Source: Fremontodendron californicum
Taxonomy: Eukaryota > Streptophyta > Magnoliopsida > Malvales > Malvaceae
Direction: 5' to 3'
DNA: 64,000 nt
NCBI GenBank assembly: GCA_030761205.1
Contig: JAULJL010000001.1
Span: forward strand, 43,751,645-43,815,644
In this document: positions 22,539 to 34,229 of the stretch, piece after piece
Numbering within the stretch: position 1 is the first letter of the stretch
Layout of the letters: every line of letters starts with the position of its first letter
The notes under the pieces: model-generated
What the model was told of the DNA's origin: nothing
Seen by the model: the letters and a program-made list of their open reading frames with translations, nothing else
The model's database searches: none
Translations under genes and position numbers: made by a program

Positions 22539-23438
22539 TTACTTGGTGAGAGTATTGAGCAGTGAAACCCTAGTGTTTATTAAACTCCTAAAAGTTTGTT
22601 CACTGCCACTTTCAATATCAGCAATGCTCCTTTCCAAGTCTTGCATTCTCTTCAAAACCACCCTCAATTCCTCACCTCCTTTTTTTCTCAAACCCCACAT
22701 GTTCGCTTCACCGATTTGTTGAAATTCTCTAATACTTTCTTCGATCTTAACCTTCTTGGCTTTCTTTGACAACTTCAACCCCATCCAAGACGATTTTCTT
22801 GAAGTAAATGACATGGAAATCCCATTGAAAAGCGCTAGTGAAACTGAAACAGTCACTTCAATAACATCACTGATAACACCAGCCAGCTCAGTATCTGCGA
22901 TAGACACCAAAGCTGGTCCAGGAAATGAGTATCGCCCAATGCATCGGATTGAGGATACGAGTTTAGCTATCTCTTTACCCTTCTTCTTACGACCTTTCAA
23001 ATGCATAGCAATTTTTGAGTCATCTTTTCTCCTTAGAGCCACCCGTGCTGCAAGTTGCTCTTCTTTAAGTGAAAGAAATGATGTTTGGAAGATCCCATAA
23101 ACATCAACAAAACGTAGGAAATCTTCAAGAAGATTCTCAACCCATTCACGCTTATGGCTTAACAACTCATGGGTTTGTGGGAGTTGAAGAATATCACGGA
23201 GAGCACCATGAACATCCTTTAGGCGGCTCAAGCCATCACAAAGCCAAGCTGAGGTTCGGTTATCAGGATTGCATGACCATGTTTTGAGCTCAGTGATTTC
23301 ATCTTTGAGTTGGGAAATCAAGGGATGTGATCTGCATGGAAGAGAGATGGATCTGATGTGGTGAGAAATTGGTGGTTTGGATGGGCGGTTAGGGGTTTTG
23401 TTAGGGAAAGAGAGTGAGCGCCTGAAAACGCCAACCAT
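22539..23438 (-). CDS. DUF241 family protein (function unknown)
   Basis: A single-exon gene of 299 residues starting MVGVFRRSLSF, as DUF241 proteins usually are. The N-terminus is basic and serine-rich (HHIRSISLPCRSHPL), the middle carries DGLSRLKDVHGALRDILQLP and the C-terminal half is helical, ending in a leucine-rich stretch (DLERSIADIESG, TRVSLLNTL). DUF241 is plant-specific and its biochemical role is not established; some relatives are stress- or root-linked. The frame stays open upstream to 23615, but a TATA box on the gene strand lies at 23540-23549, so transcription should begin near 23510 and the first usable ATG is 23438. No damage is seen. Confidence 0.88.
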   Translation of the reverse strand: MVGVFRRSLSFPNKTPNRPSKPPISHHIRSISLPCRSHPLISQLKDEITELKTWSCNPDNRTSAWLCDGLSRLKDVHGALRDILQLPQTHELLSHKREWVENLLEDFLRFVDVYGIFQTSFLSLKEEQLAARVALRRKDDSKIAMHLKGRKKKGKEIAKLVSSIRCIGRYSFPGPALVSIADTELAGVISDVIEVTVSVSLALFNGISMSFTSRKSSWMGLKLSKKAKKVKIEESIREFQQIGEANMWGLRKKGGEELRVVLKRMQDLERSIADIESGSEQTFRSLINTRVSLLNTLTK

Positions 23439-23539
23439 TGTTTTTTGGGGGTTGCTGGTGTTTGATTTGCTTGTGATTGGTTTGGGTCTCTTTTTAGAGT
23501 TGTGTGCTTTGACAAGGAAATGAGAAAGAGGAGCGATAG

Positions 23540-23549
23540 TATATAAAGG
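23540..23549 (-). promoter_or_regulatory. TATA box of the DUF241 gene
   Basis: The minus strand reads CCTTTATATACT about 100 bases before the ATG at 23438. Its position excludes the longer 358-codon reading of the gene because that start would be upstream of the promoter. Confidence 0.65.
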
Positions 23550-25202
23550 TAGGGAGGACAAGTAAGGCGCATGCAGGAGGGGATGGGGGAACTGGCTGGA
23601 TCCGCGAATAAACATTAGCTGTTAGAGCCGCTAAACTAAATGATCAGTCATGTGGATGTGGGTTAATGGGGTTGCAAACTGAGGCGCATATGGGTTCCTT
23701 TTCCTGTGGAGAGGAGACACCACGTGGTTTTGACACTCTGGCAGTGGCAGCTCTGCTCAATAGAGCAGGTCTTGCCAGTGCTTGCTGTTAGTTTTGTCCA
23801 GGGACTATTACCAGAGCCTTTGTTGTTCAAAGTTCCTAGCTAGACTTCATTGGAGTCTTGATTAGCTAGCTCAAGGGTTATGAAGGCCTAGCTAGTAACC
23901 TTGACCTAGACCTACAATGGATAAACAATTCTTCAATCCTCTAAACTACGACACTTTAAAAATATAAGTTAATTAAGTTTTATCTTCTTGCATTAACATC
24001 AGTTTAGTAACAGCTATAATTCAAAGGAACTTTATCAGAGTTAAATTCAACTACTTTCAAATTATATGTAGAAGTTTTAAAGTTAATTAGATATATCAAG
24101 TTGATCTCTAATCCAACAACTACATCATATATACATGGATCCTTAATTATTACTGATGGAATCATCGAATCAATCAATCAATCCTTCCTTCTGGGATCTG
24201 GATAATTAAATGTTTGGTTATTAATTTGACATTATGGCTGAATTTCGAAGACAAATGCCACAGAGCAAGTTTGCACCACTAATATGGTGTGGGTGATGAT
24301 GGCAATAAGTATGGACAGAACAGAGCATGAGGGCTCAGCCATCTCAAGGCATGCATAATGCCAGAACTGCTCAAATTCCCTTGTTTCTAACTAACTAATC
24401 ATACAAAACAACCTCAGAGCGGCTTTAGCTGTCACCATTAAATATAACAGGACCAGGCCAGCCCCCTCCCTACTTGCACACTCCTTCAATTTTTTAACTT
24501 TAAACGCGTGAGGGCTTCAATTCACACGTATTTCCAAAGCTGTCAATTTCCCGTTAACCGCTGGACAAAAAACTATAAGTTTTTATGTCCGGAAACCAAA
24601 AAATATTATATATGCAGAGCTAAGCTATAATGTTTGACACGGAGCTCAAGAATCTGTGAAAATATTTAACAATAATAAAATCTTTTAAGGCAACTAAATG
24701 GTTCTGGTCAGATTAATCATCGGATGAATTAGCCTTTCTTCACGGAAGAAAAATAAGGTATGTCATGTCATTCAAACGGTTTCAGGAAATCCATTAGTAA
24801 TACTATTATTCCCCCAAGCCAACATAAATGCGTATCTGCTAGCAATTATTCACATCTAAAAGTACAGGAAAAAACTTTTTTTTTTTTTTTCCTTTCTAAT
24901 TTTAATTGGTCATACCGCGCTTCACGAGATATGCCGGACATGCATTGCTGCTGTATTTCTTAATTTTCCGCCACGAGAGGTCTTGGATGTTGCAACTTGT
25001 TAATAATATCAAATCAAACCTCCAGTCCAATATAAGCAACATTATTATAATTAATTAGCATTTTACAAAATATTTTTCTCCTTTTAATTTTAATTTGTTA
25101 ACATTAAACGGAACCTTAACCAAAATCAATTTAAAGCTGAAAAAGTTTGAATGAAGATTAGAGTCGTTATAATTAGATGGCAAAAGAGAAGCTATAGCAA
25201 CA

Positions 25203-25288
25203 TTTGAAGAAGTAATTGAAGGTAGAAAAGGATATATATATATATATATATATTCAGATTCTTCAATATATATTCTCACTTGTTAGAA
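25203..25288. repeat. Dispersed direct repeat, copy 1
   Basis: This segment starts TTTGAAGAAGTAATTGAAGG, passes through a TA run and ATTCAGATTCTTCAATATAT, and ends CTCACTTG. It recurs at 25863-25944 in the same orientation with few differences apart from TA-run length. Each copy contains the inverted pair TTGAAGAA/TTCTTCAA and could fold into a hairpin. Confidence 0.85.
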
Positions 25289-25492
25289 TTTTCATAATAT
25301 TGATTATGTAAGCTCAAAAAGAGAAAAACAACCAAGAATTCTTTAAATAAAAATAGCGTTAATACAATTACAAGCCCTGAATCCATCCCTTCTCCTTCTC
25401 GACTCGTTAGATCCAGTTGTATATACTTGATCTTGGTCATGGTCATGGCCATTGGTCACCCGAATTAATACAACCAATTTGTTAATCAAAGT

Positions 25493-25656
25493 AAATTGGG
25501 CATAAACTCATGGTTTAGTATAATTGGTTCATGCAACAATTTTTAAAAGATAGCATCCAACAAATTTAAAATTTAAATCTCAACTTTTACAATCCTTTCT
25601 TATTTTTCAAGATGCGATCTCTTTTGTAACTCAAAAAAAAAAAAAAAATTGGGCAT
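25493..25656 (+). mobile_element. SINE-like insertion, plus orientation, 11-bp target-site duplication
   Basis: AAATTGGGCAT at 25493-25503 is repeated at 25646-25656. The roughly 142 bases between end in a poly(A) run (25633-25648). Near the 5' end GGTTTAGTATAATTGGTTCA resembles a tRNA A-box region, and AATTTAAATCTC about 50 bases later resembles a degenerate B box. Length, A tail and duplication fit an old tRNA-derived SINE mobilised by LINE machinery. The copy lies between the two copies of the 85-bp direct repeat. Confidence 0.6.
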
Positions 25657-25862
25657 GCTCGGCAACTAGACATGACGCATAGGTTTTGCCTTTTGAACAA
25701 TCCTTCAAGACCTCAACTAGTATAATTCAGATAAGATTTCAAATTAAGTCACGAGATTCTTTGGCAAAAATAAAAAACGGTGAGGTTTAAGCCCGTTAAG
25801 TTAAAGGTAGCATGTCAAGATCAAGAAACTGAAGTTGTAAGGTATGATCATACGTTTCAGGG

Positions 25863-25944
25863 TTTGAAGAAGTAATTGAAGGTAGAAAAGGATATATGTA
25901 TATATATATTCAGATTCTTCAATATATATTCTCACTTGGTAGAA
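25863..25944. repeat. Dispersed direct repeat, copy 2
   Basis: Second copy of the segment at 25203-25288, about 660 bases away, with a shorter and slightly altered TA run. Flanking sequences outside the repeat do not match. Confidence 0.85.
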
Positions 25945-26294
25945 AACGGGGTAACGGTTACTCCATAATTTATCATAGATTGGCATTGACTCAGCCCACG
26001 TGGAGCGGTGGAGATGATTAGAAGGCATCTTCACCAAAAACTAAAGAGGAAAAGTCGTCACGTTTTACAGTTTTTTCCTCTAATATTAATTCCTCCGAAC
26101 ATGCGGGATATGGAAATGGGAATGACTCAAGGGGGTTTTTCTTTTATTTTTTTGATTCTTCTGGTTGGTAAACAAGACGAAGATCATTTCAAACCCACAA
26201 CAAGAATTTGGAAAAGTCCCAAAGGAAAATATTTTAATCACTTAACAGTTTTAATTTAATTAAGTTATCATATGTGCTCAACTTTATTACATCA

Positions 26295-26415
26295 AGTTAT
26301 TAAGAATTTTTTTTTTAATAATTTGAAGAGGGGGGATTCGAACCCTACTCTTTTTGAAAAAGAGAGCATGCACCAATCATTGAACCAAAGGCTCGGGGGC
26401 AGTTATTAAGAATTT
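26295..26415 (-). mobile_element. tRNA-derived short SINE, minus orientation, 15-bp target-site duplication
   Basis: AGTTATTAAGAATTT at 26295-26309 is repeated exactly at 26401-26415. The 91 bases between, read on the minus strand, begin GCCCCCGAGCC, carry an A-box-like TGGTTCAATGATTGG, then a perfect Pol III B box GGTTCGAATCC (26344-26334), and end in an A tail (26316-26310). This is a complete short SINE: tRNA-like promoter, no coding capacity, poly(A) end and duplicated target. It depends on a LINE for movement; two L1-type LINEs are in this window, but a shared 3' end cannot be shown. Confidence 0.8.
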
Positions 26416-27820
26416 GACATGGTCTTAATTATAGTTTTTTTTTTTTTTTTTCTTTTTCTGTTAGGCAAAAAAAACTTTTATTTTATGATCTTTGAGCATG
26501 GGATAAACTTCATGTGCAGTTTATACACTTAAGAGAATTGAAGTTGGAACCTTGGGAATGAGATTATGGGAATGATGATGCTCATTGAGGTTTTATAAAA
26601 CATAAGAGAACCCTCTCGACGAATAATCCAAAACCAATTTAATTTCCTTCATTTTTATACTTAAGAAAGGGAAAACTTCGGTAGCGTTATTAAGACCTTT
26701 TGGTTAGTTAGCTGAAAACAGAGGCGCTAAAATAAAGTATTCTAGTCACTAATTAGGAGTTAAAACAGCCATTGTGGGAGACAAAACATTGAGAGCATGC
26801 TGCCTGCATGGCTCACTCTGATGACCAAGCTGGGGCAACCTAAACAGGGTAGACTGCCCATCTTGTCAGGAAAGACCCAATCCAAATTGTTAGCCCATTT
26901 TCGAAAAGAACATCCCCTAGACTAACAAGTAACAACCTATGAAGCCCAAACAAATATTCGATCGGCCCAAATAACCGGTACTCCACTGTTATAGTCTAGA
27001 TTAGAGGTGTTACATGATTTTTCTGGGAAGGAGCTTTCAGACTGTGTTCAACCATGCTTCTGTTGTTGTTTTCTCTTTGTGTTTATTACAGCAATTCCTT
27101 TAAAATATCTATAGAAAGGTTTCAACTTGATAAAAGCCATTCAAAATTCAACCCTGGACCAGCACCAAGCCACCCCTATGTTCCTTTTTTCTTTTGACTC
27201 TCTTAAAGTTCTTTGCATAACATAACTAAGCAAAGGTACAGGTAATTGCACAGTTTCTAATTGTGTTTTATCAGGTGAAAATGTGAAATAAAGAAACATG
27301 TAAACATAATCAAGGTATGGCAAAATATCAACTGGATATAAAAATTGTGTGATTTCTTTACATGTTGGAGGAAAGCTAGCCATAACTAGACAACAGAGAG
27401 ATGGTGATCTTGATTCTTGAGTTCAACGATATGATATCATCATCAAGGTGGATATCGAGGACGGACCCCCTTTTTGACTCTGAAAATATTGAACTTGTGG
27501 TTGTGATTGACTGAATTGTGAAGGAGAAACTGATGCAAACAGGAAAAGCAAGCCTCGATCGGATAACAACACGACCACGAGTAAAATGCAAGGTTTGTGT
27601 TCCACGCAAAGCCTAAAAAAAATTGGAAAAGCGAGTACATTGGAAAACAATCGGTCGACAAAAGTACCAAGGCCACAGACAATCCACAAATTAGATTTGG
27701 TTTAGAGTACTGTACAGTACACAGCATCTAAAATTGTTGAAGCGACATGAAGCTTATCCAAACGCACAGCCACGGGGTAGGGTTCCCTCGTCCAAAGGCA
27801 GGGTGTTTTGTTCTGTTTTT

Positions 27821-27973
27821 GACACGTAGCAGTTTCCATCACCACTCAGAATGAAAGTCCTGCCACGTATAGCATGACACGCAAGCTTCCACGTTTTCAG
27901 CTTATCCGCAATTTAATGTCATGGTCAACAGGTGCCTTGCCATGTCATCAAAGGATGAGGTGCTGACACGTGG
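27821..27973. promoter_or_regulatory. Cluster of ABRE/G-box (ACGT-core) elements
   Basis: Four ACGT-core sites lie in about 150 bases: GACACGTAG (27821), GCCACGTAT (27862), CCACGTTTTC (about 27889) and the full G-box GACACGTGGC (27964-27973). Such clusters bind bZIP/ABF factors in abscisic-acid-responsive promoters. No recognised gene starts nearby; ESV1 is 1.3 kb downstream on the plus strand, and short unrecognised frames lie on the minus side at 27141-27727. Confidence 0.45.
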
Positions 27974-29207
27974 CGAAAGCTAGTGGCAGGAAAAGGTGCG
28001 CCTGCCGTGGCAGGCAACCATCTCAAATTCTCCTTCTTGCATTGCATGGATAAGGTTGAGAGCGTTTTACATTTCAATTTTCAATTATAAAAAAAAAAAA
28101 AAAAAAAAAAAGTCATTTCATTTGCTTTTCAAATCTTGAACTGCCCCTCCGTTATCCGCGGCAGAGATTCATTTGCTAAAAAAAAATCCAGAAATTGTGT
28201 TTGGATGAAATTCCTTCTCAGAAGAGACTTTTAACTTTGATTACGTACGTATCTGAATTAAAGTGGCAACCACACAAGCGTGCCAATCTAATGATTATTT
28301 TGGCCAATAGGATTTAGGCTGTATGTATGTGATGTGAATATATATATAAATATAAACAAACCTGGTGGTTAATTATAAGATAGATCAGCTTGCCTTGATG
28401 AATAAAAACTTGGCTTAATACTCTATTTCATTCTTGGTGTATGCATGATTAAAATGCTCCCATCACATGAAAAATAAATAAATAAAAGGTAGACATAGAT
28501 AAGATTATAAGATAGATTAGACAAACATCTTGAAAATAGACCTGGGTTCTTAGAATGTTTTAGACAAGAGATTTGGGCTTTGATTAATCGGTTATAATTG
28601 TGATCATTAATAATATTTTATATTTAAATACAATGATTAATAATCAATTTTATAATTTTAATACATTGATGAAAATAATAATATATTTAATACCATAATT
28701 TGTAGAGTGCTCTTGCAAAACACCTTTTTTATTTTTTTTTATTTTAAAGTTTTCCTTTTCTTTTCCTAATAAAAAATAATTGTGTCCCTTTAAACGATCA
28801 GAAAATCAGAAGAAAGTGAAGGCTGATGCGAAAAGACGTGGTAAATCCAGAGAGGCATAAGGGATACAAAAACCCGCAAAGTGGGACCGAGAGCTGCTCA
28901 CGTGTATGATTATATCCCGGGATTCGCATCACCGATCTGATCTGATATCACCCCTCTCTCTCTCTCTATCTCTCTCTCCACACCCTCGCTGGCGAGTCGC
29001 TCGCATCTTTCTCTCAAACCTCTTTCCAGTCTTCTCCGTGTTGTTTAAACTTAAAGTCCTCTCCCCGTCAAATGTCCCCCCAACGCTAAGATTCTCCATT
29101 AATTATCTCCTGTAGTCCCATTGGCCGCCCCTTCCTCTAATTTCACTTACTAAAAATCCCCCTTCCCGACTTTTACTTTACCTCTCCTACTTCCTCCAAA
29201 CTCCTCA

Positions 29208-29214
29208 TATAAAA
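29208..29214 (+). promoter_or_regulatory. TATA box of ESV1
   Basis: TATAAAA within CATATAAAAG lies 75 bases before the ESV1 ATG at 29283, giving a predicted start of transcription near 29240 and a leader of about 45 bases. Confidence 0.6.
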
Positions 29215-29282
29215 GTACGCTCCTCATTGTCTTTTTAATCTTCTAGGGTTTTTTGGGATCGTCCATGGCATTTGCTTAATCT

Positions 29283-32200
29283 ATGGCGGCGAGTTCCAGA
29301 GGATTCACAACTCAGCTTGAGTTCAAGCTCCATTTCTTCCATGGATTGACACCGAGTAAGAAAAAAAGAATGTGCTTTCCACGTGATCGACTTACTATGT
29401 TGAGTCGAATCAGTTGCTGCTGCTCCGACCCGGTGATCCCGATCCGTGGAGCCACCGGTTCGGGTAAGAGCAATGAGAAGGCGGAGGACTGGCGGTTCGA
29501 CTCCAAGAAAAGCCCTCACAGGGTCCGAGTCCAGGCCTCTCCTGCAATGCCGTTTGGTTCGGCTCAGTACGTCCCACGTTTAGCCTTCGCATTATTTTTA
29601 TCAATTTATCGAGGAATGTGTATGCTTATCGTATATTTATACTCCTATTGTTCCTTAAAAGTAAATAATGGAATTCTCAAATTATCATTTATATATATAT
29701 TTTTTACTAAACATCAGGATAAGTAACTTCGCTAATTTAGGTATTTGATTTTGAGAATAGAATGTTGAAATTTTTTGACTTCAGCCGCTGAATTTAATTT
29801 GTTTGTTCCTTTTTATTGTGAACTTTCACATCCCAAAGCCTGTTACTAGTTGTTTTTTCCTTTTCTTTTTTTGGTTGAATTTTGATGCAAGAACATAAAA
29901 TGTTGTGTTCACTACCAAAAGAAAAAAGAATTACTAATTAGATTACGGTTGTAATGTAATATTATTTCATGTTATGATTGTTACAGATCTCAATTTCCTT
30001 CCAAACAAGAAAAGTTCTACCCTCGGTGTACTCCCCGAAATTCTGGTCCTCAGTCTCGTGATACTCCACCAAAAAGAGGTAACTTGCAATGCTCATTTTG
30101 TAATTTTATTATGAAATTCTCGCTTTGTTTGTATATTCTTTAGGGTTTGTAATGTCATTTAGATTACCATGCCTAATAAAGGATACGGTTGTTTGCTTGT
30201 TTCTTCATTGTAGACACTGGTATTGCAAATGAGAAGGACTGGGGCATTAGCTTGTTAAATGAGGATGTTAATGAGTCTGGCACAAATGAAGATGGCAGTA
30301 CCTGGTATCGAGAAAGTGGGGAGGACCTTGGTGAAAATGGATACCGGTGTAGATGGACGAGGATGGGTGGTAAATCCCATGATGGTTCCTCAGAATGGAA
30401 GGAAACGGTATAAAATCATTTTTATCATATGACATTTAATGTATGAGTTTTATTGATCTTAAAGTGGCAGTTGAGAAGCAATTCCTATGTTCTTTCAAAT
30501 ATCGATGAACATGGGCTTGTGACTGTAGATTGAAAGCAATTAGGTACTGTGTTTGCCACCATGGTTGTTGTAGAAAATATGGCAATGTCATGAGCGATCT
30601 CATATTAAATTAAGCATTTGAAGAGAACTCATTCTTGGGAGAAACTTCTTTCTGTTTTGGCCGTAACTTGGAAAAGATTTCTAAGAGGCCATCATTTTTT
30701 AAGATTTCTAAAGCACTCATTATTATAGTATATAATTGTTATTATTAAAATGTAAAAGAAATAACTCAAATTCAGTTTAGACATATTCTTTAGTGCTTTG
30801 CAACAAAGATAGATTGATCAGCCAACTTTGGGATTACCCTCTCTCTTTGTTTTTGTTTATTTTGGGAGTGTGGTGCTGAGGTGTTGGGATAGTGAATCTT
30901 CTTTTCTGTGAGGCTATGTAAGTCGAGAAAGATTCAGGAGAATTTAGTTTAAGAGATCTAAGCACCCTAAAGGGGTCACTGACCTCAATTGCTAATTAAA
31001 TTGGGAAGAAAAATATGATGCGGTTAAAGATTTAGAGAATGGCATCTCAAAACTACTAGAAAACTGTTTTTCTAAATTTTGTTACTTAACATTCTTTTTA
31101 TAACCCCATTAAATATCATCCCAGGTGAATGCATTTAATTGGATTTATTGATCTCCTTGACAGTGGTGGGAGAAAAGTGACTGGAGTGGATACAAAGAGC
31201 TTGGTACTTTTACTTAACCTTTTCATTGCTTTATTCTATGAACTAATTATGATAATTTCAAAGGTTTATTCTTACTTAATTGAATCTAAAATCATCCGAG
31301 CATAGATTTGCCTAACTTTTTGTAGAGTTGGTATCTTATAGGCGTTGAGAAATCTGGAAGAAATGCTGAAGGAGATTCATGGTGGGAAACGTGGCAAGAA
31401 GTGCTTCATCAAGATGAATGGAGGTCTTTATTTCAACATCATTCACTTTATCAGGAAACACTTAACTTTAAATCCACGAATTATCATATAAAGACAAATA
31501 GGATATTTCCAGTTTACCATGCATGCAAAATTTCATCAATACAATGATTTCTACATCCTTAAAACTGCAGTAATTTAGCAAGGATAGAGAGGAGTGCTCA
31601 GAAGCAAGCTAAATCAGGCACTGAAAATGCTGGTTGGTATGAGAAATGGTGAGTTATATTTCAAAGGATGATATTCATGATAATATATTTCATTCATATT
31701 ATGTATGCAGCTGAGCAATTGCAAAATATATAGTTTATATTGATGATAAACTTATTTTGGTAGGTGGGAGAAGTATGATGCTAAAGGCTGGACAGAAAAA
31801 GGGGCTCATAAGTATGGTAGACTGAATGAACAGTCATGGTGGGAGAAGTGGGGAGAGCATTATGATGGAAGTGGATCTGTTCTCAAATGGTATTTCAATT
31901 AGCCTTTATGCAGAAACGCTCAGTGTACTAGTGGACTACTAGATTTTGTATTATTAGTAGTTCCAATTCATGATCTTTTTTGCAACAATTTACTATCTAT
32001 GACCATACCATATCATGCCTTGTTTTGCCTGGGAAGATAGAGATATGTTAGATTATTCGGAATTTCAAAAGCATTTCTTTTGATCTTCTTCATAAGAATG
32101 CTTCCACTGATATTGAGATTATAAAGCTTTCTTATCTTATATTTTCCTATTTGTTCAGGCCTTCCCACCTCAAGTGCTTGCCTATGGTTATATTAAAATT

Positions 32201-33815
32201 TCTATTTTGGTAATATGCAGGACAGATAAATGGGCTGAGACTGAATTGGGAACGAAATGGGGAGATAAGTGGGAAGAGAAATTCTTTGCTGGTATTGGTG
32301 CACGTCAAGGGGAGACGTGGCATGTATCTCCGAGTGGCGAACGTATGTATATTCATTTCATTTTATCTGCATGTGATGCATAATTATCCATAGTTGATTG
32401 TTTTCAAATTTAGGTTGTACAAAATATTCGTTCTGTCAGAGTAATTCCCTGTTTGGCAGAAATCAGTGTTCATGTTTTTCATTTTGTTGAAACCTTGGAC
32501 AAGTAACCATATTAATTATCTTTATGGCTCATACCTCAGTTTGAGCTTGTTTCCTATTCCTTAAGCAAAAACTATTCTATTTCTAAAAACTTTGTGCTTA
32601 GCATGACTGCATGACCACCATAGGAGTAGGGCAGAAACCAGTGGAAGATCTCAAGTCAGTTTGCACAATGGGATATTGTTGAAAATTCTCTCCAGGCACC
32701 TGAAATTTATTTTTTAACATCAAAGTGAAATGCACAATTGAAATGGAGTGTGTAATTGTTGTGACAAGGAACTTTTGGGAAGACAATTTAGTTTTCCAAT
32801 GTAACCTGTGTTCATCCATGGATGAAGAGACCTGAAATTTATGTATTGGCATTTAACACTAAGCGTGTCCTTTTCTCTTAGTCGGAAGTAAAGACTGATT
32901 GGTTCAATATTGTTCCCTTTCATGACTTTGTCAATGATCCGTAAAATTTATCACTCTTACCACAACTACTCAGAAGCCAGGCTTCATTGGTCATTATCAG
33001 CATTCACAAGAAAGGTTTTGCAGCTGTATGAACTTTTTTTTTTTTTTTGGTTGGTTTCTCTAGGTATAGAAATAAAAGTGACGAAAGGGATATTTTGCCT
33101 GAAATTCCACAATAGAGTTGAATCGTTTGAGAGATTTATATTTGCGTTTAATGTTGCTCATGCAATATATTTTATTTTTTTGAACTAAGGTTTCTTGGTC
33201 TCATAGGTTGGTCAAGAACATGGGGTGAGGAGCATTTTGGAAATGGGTATGGAACAGTTTTTGAAACCCTTCAACAAACTCTATCATGTTAGCTATAATT
33301 TCCACGTTTTTACTGCACATTTTCTTATGCTGAATTGCATTCTGATTATTAAATAATTGGACCGTGCTTTTTATTTATCATGTATCTCTCAGATGCATTT
33401 TTACAAGGGAGAGACTAATTCCCTTTGTCTCGTAAACAGTAAAGTTCACAAATATGGGAAGAGCACAACTGGTGAAAGCTGGGATATAGTTGTGGATGAG
33501 GAGACGTATTATGAGTAAGAGCATGCGCTTTTTGCTTGGTTATTAAAACAGTTGTAAATGTGAGAAGAAAAGTATGTGTAAGAGATTATAAAAGATCGGA
33601 GTAATTTGCAACAAAAAAAAGAAAAAGAAAACTGACATGTTATTCACTTTTATTGAAGGGCTGAACCTCATTATGGATGGGCAGATGTGGTGGGCGACTC
33701 AAGCCAATTGCTAACGATCCAACCTCGGGAGAGGCCGCCTGGTGTCTACCCAAACCTTGATTTTGGCTCAGCACCACCTCAAGATGATGACCGACCTGAC
33801 ATACCTCCCATTTAA
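29283..33815 (+). CDS. ESV1: EARLY STARVATION 1 (ESV1), starch-binding Trp-rich protein
   Basis: Eleven exons (29283-29566, 29987-30078, 30214-30407, 31164-31203, 31342-31423, 31571-31648, 31764-31889, 32221-32342, 33207-33246, 33440-33514, 33659-33815) sum to 1290 bases, giving 429 residues, close to the family length. The N-terminus is rich in Ser, Lys and Arg with a likely plastid transit peptide. From about residue 145 it carries the tryptophan-rich region with repeated WWEK and WGEHYD-type units (SWWETWQEVLHQDEW, WYEKWWEKYDAKGW, WTDKWAETELGTKWGDKW, GRSRTWGEEHFG-like), then a proline-rich C-terminus (RPPGVYPNLDFG). ESV1 acts in the chloroplast stroma, binds glucan helices and keeps starch granules from premature degradation; LESV is its partner paralogue. 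Length and the proline-rich end favour ESV1 over the longer LESV. All junctions are GT/AG and no lesion was found. Confidence 0.88.
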
Positions 33816-34229
33816 AAGAATGAGGTGGCTGTTTCTTGTTAACCTCCATATTTTGTTTTAGGTGGTTTAAAGGAATTAATCTCAAATCATATTGGTTGAA
33901 ACTTGTGTAATGGAACATTTTTGGATTACTGCTGTTCAATTTATTCATTCTTTTCTTTGGTCAGCGCATCCCACCGATTGGCGATTGCACTGAGAGGTAA
34001 AATTTTAAAAATGCTGGGGGGTATGTTTTAGAGATTCAAAAGGGTTTCCTAAAAAATTAAAGTTTTTGTTTTGGCTAGAAAGATAAAGGTGGCTGTTAAT
34101 GAAGGTCAAGGTGCCATACTGCCATGCGTATCCTGAGTCCTTACCAAGTATTCGGGCTTGCTAGAATTTGACGACTCCGTCATTCAGTCAAATTCATCTA
34201 CATGGGTCAACTTTAGGCCTTGAGAGATT

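Larger units (their letters stand above)
23550..28900. other. Spacer between DUF241 and ESV1
   Basis: AT-rich DNA without a recognised protein gene. It holds the DUF241 promoter, two SINE-like insertions, a duplicated segment of about 85 bp and an ACGT-box cluster (listed separately), a poly(A) run at 28089-28110 and poly(T) runs near 24876 and 26435. Overlapping minus frames at 27141-27727 have no recognisable domain. Confidence 0.55.

Noticed and set aside
22756..23100. 114-codon plus-strand frame
   Set aside because: Antisense shadow inside the DUF241 coding region.
23439..23615. 59-codon N-terminal extension of the DUF241 protein
   Set aside because: The upstream start lies above a TATA box at 23540-23549; family proteins start at the MVGVF-type methionine.
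27141..27727. Several overlapping minus-strand frames of 77-94 codons
   Set aside because: None resembles a known family and most lack a proper ATG; kept only as a possible target of the nearby ABRE cluster.
29235..29726. Plus and minus frames over ESV1 exon 1 (147 and 94 codons)
   Set aside because: The plus frame is ESV1 exon 1 read through its donor; the minus one is its shadow.
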